Assembly: GCA_900473045.1 (NCBI GenBank)
Contig: UCKS01000048.1
Span: 39,277 to 103,276 of the forward strand
Length of the DNA: 64,000 bases
Source: Hyphomicrobiales bacterium
GTDB lineage: Bacteria > Pseudomonadota > Alphaproteobacteria > Rhizobiales > Rhizobiaceae
Direction: 5' to 3'
Shown here: one piece after another, positions 17,961-27,500 of the stretch
Position numbering within the stretch: the first letter of the stretch is position 1
Layout: the number at the start of each line of letters is the position of its first letter
Position numbers and translations under genes: made by a program
The notes under the pieces: generated by a model
The model's database searches: none
The model's input: the letters and a program-made list of their open reading frames with translations, nothing else
What the model was told of the DNA's origin: nothing

Positions 17961-19817
17961 TTGAAAAGTTTCCGCCCGTCCCGGATCAGGCCGCTTTTTG
18001 CGGGAGCGGCGGCGAGCCTTCTCGGGGCCTTGCTGCTGTTCTTCTACGGTGGGGAGGCACTTGAAACGCAGCGGGAACAGTTCTTCGATTCTCTCACGCA
18101 ATGGGTTCCGGCGCCGCAATCTGCAGAGATCGTCGTCATCGACGTCGATCGCGCCTCGATACAGCAGTTACCGGACAAGACCTGGGGCCGGACCGAGATG
18201 GCCGATCTGTTGTCGAGACTGTCAAAGGCCGGCGCCAAGGCCGTTGCCGTCGATTTCATCTTCAGCACGGCCTGTGATCCGGCGGAGCCATCCAATGTCG
18301 CGCTGGCACAAGCGATTTCCGGCGTACCGGTCGTTCTTGGCTTCCTGATCGCCGATGGCGGGCCGGAGCATCCTGTACCGGTTCCGCCTGTCGCCGTCAG
18401 AAAACCGATCACCATCCCCGACCTCTGGTTCATCAACGGCGCAGAAGCCTCCTGCAGCTTCCTGCAGACGGCGTCGCACTCGGCAGCGGCCGCGTTTCTG
18501 GTTGGCGACGAGGATGCCCGCATCCGCCGCGTCCAGGCCTTCTCGATCATCGGCAATGATCCCTATCCGGCGCTGGGGCTTGAAGCTGCGCGGCTGGCGT
18601 CGGGTGGGCGAACGCCGATCCTTGGCGGGCAGCCGGCCTGGCTGAGGCTTGAAAGCCGGCTGATCGAACTGGACGAGGACGGAAGCCTGCGCTTTGCCGC
18701 AAGCCCCACTGCCGCCATCGCGGCGCGCACGGTGTCGGCAGTCGATGTTTTGAGCGGTGCCGTGGCGGACGCGCGCTTCACGGACAAGACGGTGCTGATC
18801 GGCAGCAGCCTGCCCAATCTCGGCGGGCTGCGCTCCACCGCCTCCATGCCGCTCGAGCCATCGGTGCAGATCCATGCCGACATCGCCAATGCCGTACTGA
18901 CCGGGTTCATCCCGGAACGGCAGGCAAAGCTTCCGCTGTTCGAAGCGGCTCTAGCCCTGATCGGCGGGCTATTGGTGGCCTTCGTCGCCACGCGTCTGCG
19001 GCCGGTCACCTCCGTCGCGCTCGGCCTCCTGGCAATCTCGGCCACGATCGCTGCGGCCGCCGTCATCTATGCCGGCTCCGCGCTACTGGTCGATGCCGTC
19101 GGCATCAGCCTTGCCCTGGTCTTCGTGCTCGTTGTCACCAGCACGCTGCAATTCGCCCGTGTCCGGCGGGCGGAATCCACCGCGCGCAGCAAATTCTCGC
19201 AATACCTGCCGCAATCCGTCGTCGCCCGCTATATCGACAATCCGGACGATGACCGCGTGGCGGGCGAAGAACGTCCGGTGACCGCGCTGTTTACCGATAT
19301 CGAGGGCTTTTCGACGCTGTCCCAGAAATTGGCGCCGCGCGATCTCGTTACCCTGCTCGATATCTACTATGCCGAGGTCAACGGCCTTGTGGCGCGGTAT
19401 GGTGGAATGGTCGACAAGGTGGTCGGCGATGCCGTGCATGCCTTCTTCAATGCGCCTGAGGACCTCACCGATCACGTCAACAAGGCCATCGACTGCGCCG
19501 ACGCAATCCGGGCTCTGACGGAGGAAATGCGGCAGCGTCCGGGTTTTGCAGAGCACCAGTTCGGCCGCACCCGCATCGGCATCGAAACGGGGATCGCCGT
19601 CTTGGGCGAGGTGGGCGCCGGCGGCAAGCTGGACTATACGGCGCATGGCGACTGCATCAATCTTGCAGCCCGGCTTCAGGAGGCCAATAAGTTCCTCGGC
19701 ACCGCCATCTGCATCGGCCCGCAGGCTGCCGTTGAAAGCGGCCGCACGTTGCGCTCGGTCGGCATGCACGAAATCCGTGGGTTTGGCGAAATGGAACTGT
19801 TCACCAGTCAAGCCTGA
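17961..19817 (+). CDS. CHASE2-domain receptor adenylate cyclase (class III)
   Basis: The product has 618 residues. An N-terminal membrane anchor (about 13-30) is followed by an extracytoplasmic CHASE2 sensor (about 35-310), three membrane helices (about 330-410) and a cytoplasmic class III catalytic domain (about 430-600). Metal-binding aspartates are in LFTDIEGFS and KVVGDAVHAFF. The Lys of VDKVVGD and the Asp of LDYTAHGD specify ATP over GTP, and the transition-state Asn/Arg lie in CINLAARLQEA. It should turn an external signal into cAMP for the adjacent Clr-like regulator. The start is TTG at 17961, behind AGGAGG; a longer frame starting in clr is unlikely. It converges on the FecR gene with 6 bp between. 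Confidence 0.9.
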   Translation: MKSFRPSRIRPLFAGAAASLLGALLLFFYGGEALETQREQFFDSLTQWVPAPQSAEIVVIDVDRASIQQLPDKTWGRTEMADLLSRLSKAGAKAVAVDFIFSTACDPAEPSNVALAQAISGVPVVLGFLIADGGPEHPVPVPPVAVRKPITIPDLWFINGAEASCSFLQTASHSAAAAFLVGDEDARIRRVQAFSIIGNDPYPALGLEAARLASGGRTPILGGQPAWLRLESRLIELDEDGSLRFAASPTAAIAARTVSAVDVLSGAVADARFTDKTVLIGSSLPNLGGLRSTASMPLEPSVQIHADIANAVLTGFIPERQAKLPLFEAALALIGGLLVAFVATRLRPVTSVALGLLAISATIAAAAVIYAGSALLVDAVGISLALVFVLVVTSTLQFARVRRAESTARSKFSQYLPQSVVARYIDNPDDDRVAGEERPVTALFTDIEGFSTLSQKLAPRDLVTLLDIYYAEVNGLVARYGGMVDKVVGDAVHAFFNAPEDLTDHVNKAIDCADAIRALTEEMRQRPGFAEHQFGRTRIGIETGIAVLGEVGAGGKLDYTAHGDCINLAARLQEANKFLGTAICIGPQAAVESGRTLRSVGMHEIRGFGEMELFTSQA

Positions 19818-19823
19818 ACGCGG

Positions 19824-20468
19824 TCAGCGTTTCAGGCCGGCGCTTGCATAGGCCTCGACAATCCTGGCTTCCTTCCATTTCACGGTCTTGTTCGGCGCCT
19901 CACCGGGCCTGGCGATCTCGATGCCTTCACCGGCGTTCACCAGCCGCTGGACGCCACCGGCATCGACCGCCACCTGACCATGTTCGACGAAAACGGCAAA
20001 GACGCCGCGATTGGGGCCTGCGAAGAATTTCGTGCCCCGCACGCCGATCATGCCGAAGGTGGTGCGCAACGCCAGATCGATCTTCGGCAAACCTTCCGGC
20101 CGGTCGAACACCATCTGGCCCATGCCGAGTTCCATCGTACCGCCCTGACCGGCGATAAAACTGTCGAGCAGAAGCTCCGTCTTGCTCCCCAGCAGGATGC
20201 GCGTGTCACCGACCAGAGCCAGATCGGCAAAACTGTCGCTGCCGGTGGCGACAAAATCATTGTCCATGATCTGCCCGCCGGTTGCCAAGCCTTCCTGCTT
20301 TTCCGCCCGCTTGAGATTGACCTTGCCGCGCACGTCCGATGCCTTGCCGATCACCGTGCTTGCCTGGGTCGGTATGGCCGCAAGACCGCCTGCGACCAGC
20401 GCGCAGCCGGCAATGAAAGCCCGCCGCCCGATCAGTGTTTGCCGCAACTGTTGAATGTCTGGCGTCAT
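19824..20468 (-). CDS. Exported FecR-domain protein
   Basis: A 214-residue protein whose N-terminus (GRRAFIAGCALVAGGLAAI) looks like a twin-arginine or Sec signal, with cleavage near TQA. It is followed by a FecR/PF04773-type beta domain from about residue 40: VRGKVNLKRA, LGSKTELLLDSF, TFGMIGVRGTKFF and a C-terminal EHGQVAVDAGG. It is not a FecR sigma regulator, as no cytoplasmic or membrane part is present. FecR-domain secreted proteins often lie beside CHASE2 proteins, which suggests a shared periplasmic role. The ATG is behind AAGGAGCAGGG. It is divergent from the Sel1 gene. Confidence 0.82.
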   Translation of the reverse strand: MTPDIQQLRQTLIGRRAFIAGCALVAGGLAAIPTQASTVIGKASDVRGKVNLKRAEKQEGLATGGQIMDNDFVATGSDSFADLALVGDTRILLGSKTELLLDSFIAGQGGTMELGMGQMVFDRPEGLPKIDLALRTTFGMIGVRGTKFFAGPNRGVFAVFVEHGQVAVDAGGVQRLVNAGEGIEIARPGEAPNKTVKWKEARIVEAYASAGLKR

Positions 20469-20668
20469 TGTCCCTGCTCCTTGTTCAAAACAATCCGGTT
20501 TCCGGCGGAGTATCCGTGTTCATGGACTGGAAGCCCGCTTCTGTTCGGAGACCGCTCTTGCCCGGCGTGCATTCATCCTCCTCCCCGGTTGCTCCTCATA
20601 CTGTTTCCCAAGGAACAGCCGCAGACCAGCACAGCCCATAGGGTGACACAAACACCGAGGAGAACGCC

Positions 20669-21559
20669 ATGAAAAACAGACACAGCAAGCGCATTTCAGC
20701 CATCAACGCCCTCCTGCTGACCGCCGTCAGCCTGCTCTCGATCGCAGCGATCGCCATTCCCTCCGCCCGCGCCGCCTCGGCATTGTTGCCGGCAGACCAA
20801 TGCGACGCGGAAGCCGGCAGCGAGCACGACCTGCAACGCAACCTGGCCTTTCGTCCCGTGGCGACCGAAGACATCCGCATCGGCATTGCCCTTTCGGCTT
20901 GCCGCGAGGCCTACAACCAGGGCAGCGGCCCGCGACAGACATTTGAGCTTGCCCGCGTGCTCCATGCCGCCGGCCAGCGCAGCCAGGCCATGGCGATGCT
21001 GGAAAAGGCGGCCGAAGGCAACCATGCGGTCGCGATGGTGAATTATGCCGTGATGCTCGGCGAACGCGGCGACCATGCAGCGGAATTCGCGCTTTACCAG
21101 AAGGCTGCCGCCACCGGAAACATTCTCGCCGCCTACAATCTGGGCGTTGCCTACCGCGACGGCATCGGCACATCGGCCAACGGCGCGCTCGCCGCGCAAT
21201 GGTTCGAGCGGGCGTCTGTGGCCAAGGATAATCTGGGCGCCTTCAACCTCGCCGTCATGCTGGACGAAGGCACGCAAATCCCGGAGGACAATGGCAAGGC
21301 TGCACAGTTCTACAGGCTGGCCGCCGATCGCGGCAATGTCGATGCGATGGTCAATCTCGGGCTGATGCTGGAGAGCGGTGAAGGCATGCCCGCCGATAGC
21401 GCCGCAGCGACCGCGATGTTCAGCCGGGCCGCCGAAAAGGGCGATGCGTTCGCACAAGGCAGGATCGCCCAGCCGGCAATTGATACCGCCACCACAGCCA
21501 GTGCCGCACCGGGTGAACAGGCAAGTCTGGCAATGCCGAAGACTGACCGTGTGAAGTGA
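20669..21559 (+). CDS. Exported Sel1-repeat (TPR-like) protein
   Basis: A 296-residue protein with a Sec signal peptide (INALLLTAVSLLSIAAIAI, cleavage near ARA) and about five Sel1-type repeats between residues 90 and 270. Examples are AAYNLGVAYRDGIGTSANG ... AAQWFERASV and AMVNLGLMLESGEGMPADS ... AMFSRAAEKGD. Sel1 repeats are protein-binding solenoids often found in envelope signalling. It is divergent from the FecR gene across 200 bp. A periplasmic scaffold for the adjacent cyclase system is possible, but nothing in the sequence proves an interaction. Confidence 0.85.
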   Translation: MKNRHSKRISAINALLLTAVSLLSIAAIAIPSARAASALLPADQCDAEAGSEHDLQRNLAFRPVATEDIRIGIALSACREAYNQGSGPRQTFELARVLHAAGQRSQAMAMLEKAAEGNHAVAMVNYAVMLGERGDHAAEFALYQKAAATGNILAAYNLGVAYRDGIGTSANGALAAQWFERASVAKDNLGAFNLAVMLDEGTQIPEDNGKAAQFYRLAADRGNVDAMVNLGLMLESGEGMPADSAAATAMFSRAAEKGDAFAQGRIAQPAIDTATTASAAPGEQASLAMPKTDRVK

Positions 21560-21692
21560 GTCCGCCGCACCCCAGAAACAGGCGCAGGCCTGCTCGTGCC
21601 GGGCAATCCGGCGCAATCCGTCGGGGCGGATTGAATTACCCGTCGCAACGGGCATTCCAACCAAAATCGTAAGCCCAGACTAACCTTTTCGG

Positions 21693-22727
21693 CTAGCGGA
21701 TTTCGCCGGCCTGCGGCCCCCAGGTGTCGGTGAGCGCAAAACCATCGGCCATCGGGTCAAACGGGTCGAGTGCCACCTGATGCAGGCCGAAAGTCCAGCC
21801 TCGTCCCGAAATGGTCGGAATGATTGCCGGACGCCCAGCCACTTCCGTGACGCTTTCAAGACCGACTTCGAATTCGGAACCGATGATCGAGCGCGACTTG
21901 AAGACATCGCCGACCTTTGCCAGCCCACGGGCGTGCAGCGTCGCCAGATTGGCCGAACTGCCGGTGCCGCAGGGCGAGCGATCGACGCGGCCCGGCCACA
22001 TCGTCGTGCAGGTGCGCACGGTGCCGCCGGCTTCGGTATCGCGGAACATCACATAGGCGACGCCCTTGATCTCCGGGATTTCCGGATGGACGACGGGGAT
22101 GGTGCGATTGACCAGATCCTTCAGGATCATGCCGGCCTCGACAATCTTGCGGGCATTGGCCTTTTCGATCGTCGTGCCGATCTGCGCCACATCGACCAGC
22201 GCATAGAAGATGCCGCCATAGCAGATGTCCATCTTGATGCGCCCCCAATCCGGGGTGTCGATCTCGACATCCAGCTCATGCACGAAGGACGGCACCATGG
22301 TGAGCTTGACGCGCTCGCAGCGGCCGTCCCGGCAGGTGGCCGTCGCCTTGACGAGACCGGCGGCGGTATCGAGCATGACGACCGTTTCCGGCTCCTTCAT
22401 TTCGACAATGCCGGATTCGAGCAGCGCCGTGGTGACGCAGATCGAGTTGGAACCGGACATCGCATGCGCCTGGTCGGCCTGCAGGATGATGAAACCGGCA
22501 TCCGCTTCCGGCCGCTTCGGCGGCACCAGCAGATTGACCGAGCCGATCGACGCCGCGCGCGGTTCCAGGCAGAGGAAGCGGCGCAGGCTATCATCGACGG
22601 TGTTGATGTGGTTGAGCTGTTCGGCAATCGTGTTGCCGGGAATTTTCGGCACGCCGCCGATGGCGACCTTGCCGATCTCACCCTCGCAATGAACATCCAG
22701 CAACTGGATCGTGCGCTTCCATCTCAT
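21693..22727 (-). CDS. Proline racemase superfamily: probable hydroxyproline 2-epimerase (Ser/Cys type)
   Basis: The 344-residue product has the superfamily fold and the second catalytic motif DRSPCGTG (Cys253). The first site, usually MCGH with Cys, reads MSGSN, so the acid/base pair is Ser91/Cys253 rather than Cys/Cys (racemase, epimerase) or Cys/Thr (trans-3-hydroxyproline dehydratase). Ser/Cys members are known in this superfamily with hydroxyproline epimerase-type activity. The start is the ATG at 22727 behind AAGGAG, 19 codons inside the longest frame. putA, for proline oxidation, lies 2 kb away on the other strand. Other known hydroxyproline catabolic genes are not in the window. Confidence 0.85.
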   Translation of the reverse strand: MRWKRTIQLLDVHCEGEIGKVAIGGVPKIPGNTIAEQLNHINTVDDSLRRFLCLEPRAASIGSVNLLVPPKRPEADAGFIILQADQAHAMSGSNSICVTTALLESGIVEMKEPETVVMLDTAAGLVKATATCRDGRCERVKLTMVPSFVHELDVEIDTPDWGRIKMDICYGGIFYALVDVAQIGTTIEKANARKIVEAGMILKDLVNRTIPVVHPEIPEIKGVAYVMFRDTEAGGTVRTCTTMWPGRVDRSPCGTGSSANLATLHARGLAKVGDVFKSRSIIGSEFEVGLESVTEVAGRPAIIPTISGRGWTFGLHQVALDPFDPMADGFALTDTWGPQAGEIR

Positions 22728-23061
22728 CCCGTCGCTCCTTGCATCCTCGATCCGGAAGAACCAACTCCCGTCACATCGAGACATCCGATCTCACATCGCG
22801 ATATATCAGCGCGCCACCTTTGCCTAGACGCTATCGGACGGGGGCTGGATAAACCGCTGCCATATCGGATCAAAGCCAATATCTGCAGCGAAGATGCGGC
22901 ATCACGTGCCAGTCGGGACAGCGGTATCGGATATGGGAATGCTCTTTTGGCAGCCGCACCCTGATGTGAACCCTCCCAAATATGTTGCTTGACGCACGCG
23001 CCATCCGGCGACAGCGTGGAGCCGTTAATTAGGGTTTTCTTTTTCATTGGATTTCTGCAGC

Positions 23062-23868
23062 ATGACGAAGCTCATCATCTTCACCGACCTGCATATGGTG
23101 CCCGAAGGCCAGTCCATCATCGGCCTCGATCCGTTCGAACGGCTTGCCGCCGGCATCGAGCATGTCAATCGCCACCATGCCGATGCCGACCGGGTGATCC
23201 TCATGGGCGATCTGGCTCACCGCGCCGACCGGCCTTCCTATGAGCGGTTGAAGGGTTTGCTGGACCAGCTGATCCCGCCGCTGGCCATCGCCGTCGGTAA
23301 TCACGACAACCGGGAGACATTCCTGGATGTCTTCCCGGATGTTCCCCAGGACGAGGACGGTTTTATCCAGCAGGTCATCGATTTTCCGGACTGCCGTGCC
23401 GTGATCCTCGACACGCTGTTTGCGCCGCCTTACGATTATCCGCGCAGCCATGCCGGTTTCCTCTGCACCAGGAGGCTTGCCTGGCTCGAGCGTCAGCTGG
23501 AAACCGCTGGAGACCTGCCGGTGCTGCTGTTCATGCACCACCCGCCGCACGCCACCGGCTTTAGCGGCATGGACCTGATCCGGCTGATCAACGAGGTGGA
23601 TTTCTACGACGTCGTCAAGCGCCGCGGCAATGTCCTGCATATCTTCGCCGGCCATGTGCACCGGACGATCTCCGGTTCCAGCCGCGGCATCCCGTTTTCG
23701 GTGTTCAAGAGCCCCGTCCACCAGCAGCCGATGCCCTTTGACGCGCCCGACGCCTCGCTTGCCGTCGACGAACCCGCCGCCTATGGCATCGCGGTGATGA
23801 CGGATACGGGCATTCTGGTGCATACGGAAGATTACCAGATCGCAGTCCGGGAAGCGGCGGTGGCTTAG
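23062..23868 (+). CDS. spdA: Calcineurin-like cyclic-nucleotide phosphodiesterase, SpdA/CpdA-like
   Basis: A 268-residue metallophosphoesterase with the full two-metal set: FTDLHMVP (DxH), VILMGDLAH (GDxxH-like), VGNHDN (GNHD), FMHHPPH and FAGHVHR (GHxH). This domain order is that of class III cyclic nucleotide phosphodiesterases. In Sinorhizobium meliloti, as I recall, SpdA encoded beside clr hydrolyses 2',3'-cAMP and modulates cAMP signalling; this gene has the same neighbourhood. The start was put at the ATG at 23062 rather than the TTG at 23047, because the DxH strand begins directly after it. No good RBS is visible. Confidence 0.82.
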   Translation: MTKLIIFTDLHMVPEGQSIIGLDPFERLAAGIEHVNRHHADADRVILMGDLAHRADRPSYERLKGLLDQLIPPLAIAVGNHDNRETFLDVFPDVPQDEDGFIQQVIDFPDCRAVILDTLFAPPYDYPRSHAGFLCTRRLAWLERQLETAGDLPVLLFMHHPPHATGFSGMDLIRLINEVDFYDVVKRRGNVLHIFAGHVHRTISGSSRGIPFSVFKSPVHQQPMPFDAPDASLAVDEPAAYGIAVMTDTGILVHTEDYQIAVREAAVA

Positions 23869-23874
23869 TTTTCC

Positions 23875-24000
23875 CCTTCTCCCCAGCGGGGAGAAGTGCC
23901 GAACGCAGTGAGGCGATGAGGGGGCGGTCCGGCGCATTCAGAGTTTGTGGCTCCCCCTCATCCGCCCTCCGGGCACCTTCTCCCCGCCGGGGAGAAGAGG
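23875..24000. repeat. RIME-like palindromic intergenic element
   Basis: The outer parts are near-identical palindromes, CTTCTCCCCAGCGGGGAGAAG (23876-23896) and CTTCTCCCCGCCGGGGAGAAG (23978-23998). Between them GATGAGGGGG pairs with CCCCCTCATC. This two-palindrome layout is that of Rhizobium-specific intergenic mosaic elements. It fills the gap between the phosphodiesterase gene and the YkgJ gene, and readthrough RNA would fold strongly here. Confidence 0.8.
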
Positions 24001-24047
24001 AAGCCACAGCCTTCCACCCCTCCCCGATTCCATGCTACCCTACCCTC

Positions 24048-24362
24048 ATGACCCTTGCCGTTCCCACCGATGATTTCGACTGCCAGAGCTGTGGCGCCTG
24101 CTGCAGTTATTCCGAAGATTGGCCACGATTCTCCCTGGAAACCGACGAGGAACTTGACCTGATCCCCGCGGAATACGTGTCTGCCGATCTCGGTGGCATG
24201 CGCTGCGAGGACAATCGCTGTTCGGCGCTTGACGGCAAGCTTGGTATTCATGTCGGCTGCAGGATCTATGCGGTGCGCCCGATCGTCTGCCGCACCTGCA
24301 TGCCGGGCGATGACGAATGTCTGATGGCCAGACACAAGCTATCGCAAAAAGTGCTGCTCTGA
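24048..24362 (+). CDS. YkgJ-family cysteine-cluster protein
   Basis: A 104-residue protein with the family's zinc- or iron-binding cysteine arrangement: CQSCGACC near residue 12, MRCEDNRC near 55, then GCRIYAVRPIVCRTC near 75. The function is unknown; such proteins are often linked to Fe-S or metal handling. The ATG at 24048 sits just after the RIME-like element and has no clear Shine-Dalgarno. The true start is fixed by conservation of the CxxCGxCC region shortly after it. putA follows 188 bp downstream. Confidence 0.82.
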   Translation: MTLAVPTDDFDCQSCGACCSYSEDWPRFSLETDEELDLIPAEYVSADLGGMRCEDNRCSALDGKLGIHVGCRIYAVRPIVCRTCMPGDDECLMARHKLSQKVLL

Positions 24363-24550
24363 CACCGGATCGTCCGGCTCGATTTCGATATGGCCGCATA
24401 GTGTACGGTTTGCGCAGCTGGATTCGGTGAAATATCCGGAGTTTAGCTTGTTTTCCCGGATAGCCATCCGGCGACCTCTACCCTATTTTGCGCCCATGAA
24501 TTCCGGGCCACGCAGCGTGAGCCTGACAGCTTCGAAAAGGGACGATTTCG

Positions 24551-27500
24551 ATGAGCCTGCCGCAACCACAAAACACCACCGATACCCCGACAGCTCCCTT
24601 TTCTCATTTCGCCCCACCGATCGCCGAACAGACGGCGCTGCGCCAGGCGATCACCGCCGCTTATCGCCGCCCGGAAACCGAATGCCTGCCGCCGCTGATG
24701 ACAGCAGCGACCCTGCCCGACGATATCCGCGCCCGTGCCAAGACCACCGCCCGCAAGCTGATCATCGCGCTGCGCGCCAAGCACAAGGGCTCCGGCGTCG
24801 AAGGTCTGGTGCATGAATATTCGCTGTCGAGCCAGGAAGGCGTGGCGCTGATGTGCCTGGCCGAAGCGCTGCTGCGCATTCCGGACACAGCCACCCGCGA
24901 TGCGCTGATCCGCGACAAGATCGCCGATGGCGACTGGCGCTCGCATATCGGCGGTGGCCGCTCCCTCTTCGTCAATGCCGCCACCTGGGGTCTTGTCGTC
25001 ACCGGCAAGCTGACCTCCACCGTCAACGACCGCAGCCTGTCGGCGGCGCTCACCCGCCTGATCGCGCGGGCCGGCGAACCGGTGATCCGCCGTGGCGTCG
25101 ACATGGCAATGCGGATGATGGGCGAACAGTTCGTCACCGGCGAAACCATCGACGAGGCGCTGAAGCGCTCGCGCCCGCTGGAAGCCAAGGGCTTCGGCTA
25201 TTCCTACGACATGCTGGGAGAAGCAGCGACCACGGCTGCCGACGCCAAGCGTTATTATGCCGATTACGAGAACGCCATCCACGCCATCGGCAAGGCGTCG
25301 AACGGCCGCGGCATTTATGAAGGCCCGGGCATCTCGATCAAGCTGTCGGCTTTGCATCCGCGCTATGTCCGCGCCCAGTCGGCCCGCGTCATGGCCGAAC
25401 TGCTGCCCAAGGTGAAGGCGCTGGCGCTGATCGCCAAGAGCTACGATATCGGCCTCAACATCGACGCCGAAGAAGCCGACCGGCTGGAACTGTCGCTCGA
25501 CCTGCTCGAAGCGCTGCGCCTCGACCCGGCGCTTTCCGGCTGGAACGGCATGGGCTTCGTCGTCCAGGCCTATGGCAAGCGCTGCCCCTTCGTGCTCGAT
25601 TTCATCATTGATCTCGCTCGCCGCGCCAAGCATCGGATGATGGTGCGCCTCGTCAAGGGCGCCTATTGGGATGCCGAGATCAAGCGCGCCCAGATCGACG
25701 GCCTCGATGGCTTCCCGGTCTATACCCGCAAGATCTATACCGACATTTCCTACATCGCCTGCGCCCGCAAATTGCTGGACGCAACCGACGTGATATTCCC
25801 ACAGTTCGCCACCCACAACGCGCAGTCACTGGCGACGATCTACGAAATGGCCGGGCCCGATTTCAAGGTCGGCAAATACGAGTTCCAGTGCCTGCACGGC
25901 ATGGGCGAACCGCTCTATGACGAAGTGGTCGGCAAGGCCAATCTCGACCGCCCCTGCCGCATCTACGCGCCGGTCGGCACGCACGAGACGCTGCTTGCCT
26001 ATCTCGTCCGCCGCCTGCTCGAAAACGGTGCCAACTCCTCCTTCGTCAATCGCATCGCCGATCCGGCTGTGTCGATCGACGAGCTGATTGCCGATCCCGT
26101 CGATACCGTTCGCGCGATGCCGGTGATGGGCGCTCAGCACGAGCAGATCAAGGCCCCGGTCGATCTCTATGCCGGGCGGGCGAATTCCGCCGGTCTCGAC
26201 CTCTCCAACGAGACCTCGCTGTCGATGCTGTCGGATGCGCTGAAGGCCAGCGCCGCCATCGACTGGACCGCTGCCCCGCATCTCTGCGCCGAAGCGTTGC
26301 GCGGCGAGAGCCGCCCGGTGCTCAATCCCGGCGATCACCGCGATGTCGTCGGCTCCGTCATCGAGACCGCCGAGGACGATGCCCGCCGGGCCGTCGAGAT
26401 CGCCGGTGCCGAAGGCGCCAAATGGAGTGCCGTTTCGCCGACGGAGCGCGCCCAATGCCTGGTGCGCGCCGCCGACCTGATGCAAGCCCGTATGCCAACA
26501 TTGCTCGGGTTGATCGTGCGCGAGGCCGGCAAGTCGCTGCCCAACGCCATCGCCGAAGTCCGCGAAGCCATCGATTTCCTGCGCTATTATGCCGAGCAGG
26601 CAACCCGCACGCTTGGTCCGGCGCATCAGGCACTCGGCCCGATCGTCTGCATCAGCCCGTGGAACTTCCCGCTCGCCATCTTCTCAGGCCAGATTGCAGC
26701 AGCGCTGGTCGCCGGCAACCCGGTACTGGCCAAGCCGGCCGAGGAAACCCCTCTGATTGCCGCCGAAGGCGTTCGCATCCTGCATGAGGCCGGCATCCCG
26801 GCGGAAGCGCTGCAACTGCTTCCGGGCGATGGCCGTGTCGGTGCAGCCCTAGTCGGCGCACCGAACATTGCCGGCGTGATGTTCACCGGTTCGACCGAAG
26901 TTGCCCGGTTGATCCAGGCGCAGCTTGCCGATCGCCTGTCCGCCTCCGGCAAGCCGATCCCGCTGATTGCCGAAACCGGCGGCCAGAACGCCATGATCGT
27001 CGATTCATCCGCCCTTGCCGAACAGGTGGTCGGAGATGTCATCGCCTCTGCCTTCGACAGCGCCGGCCAGCGCTGCTCGGCGCTGCGCGTGCTCTGCCTG
27101 CAGGACGACGTTGCCGACCGCGTGCTGACCATGCTGAAGGGCGCCTTGCACGAACTCGACATCGGCCGCACCGACCGTCTGGCGGTCGATGTCGGCCCTG
27201 TCATAACGGCAGAAGCCAAGGGCATCATCGAAAAGCACGTCGAGGCTATGCGCGGCATCGGCGCCAAGGTCGAACAGATCGCGCTGCCGCCGGCGACCGC
27301 TGAAGGCACGTTCGTACCGCCGACGATCATTGAGCTGAAACAGCTCTCTGACCTCAAGCGCGAAGTCTTCGGTCCGGTCCTGCACGTGCTGCGCTACGAA
27401 CGCGACGATCTCGACCGGCTGATCGACGACATCAATGCCACCGGCTATGGCCTGACCTTCGGCCTGCACACGCGCCTGGACGAGACCATTGCCCATGTCA

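Noticed and set aside
19824..20468. FecR-type iron sigma regulator
   Set aside because: It has an export signal and only the periplasmic FecR-domain part, with no adjacent FecI sigma gene or TonB receptor.
24443..25816. 457-codon open frame antisense to the putA 5' part
   Set aside because: Shadow of the PutA PRODH domain.
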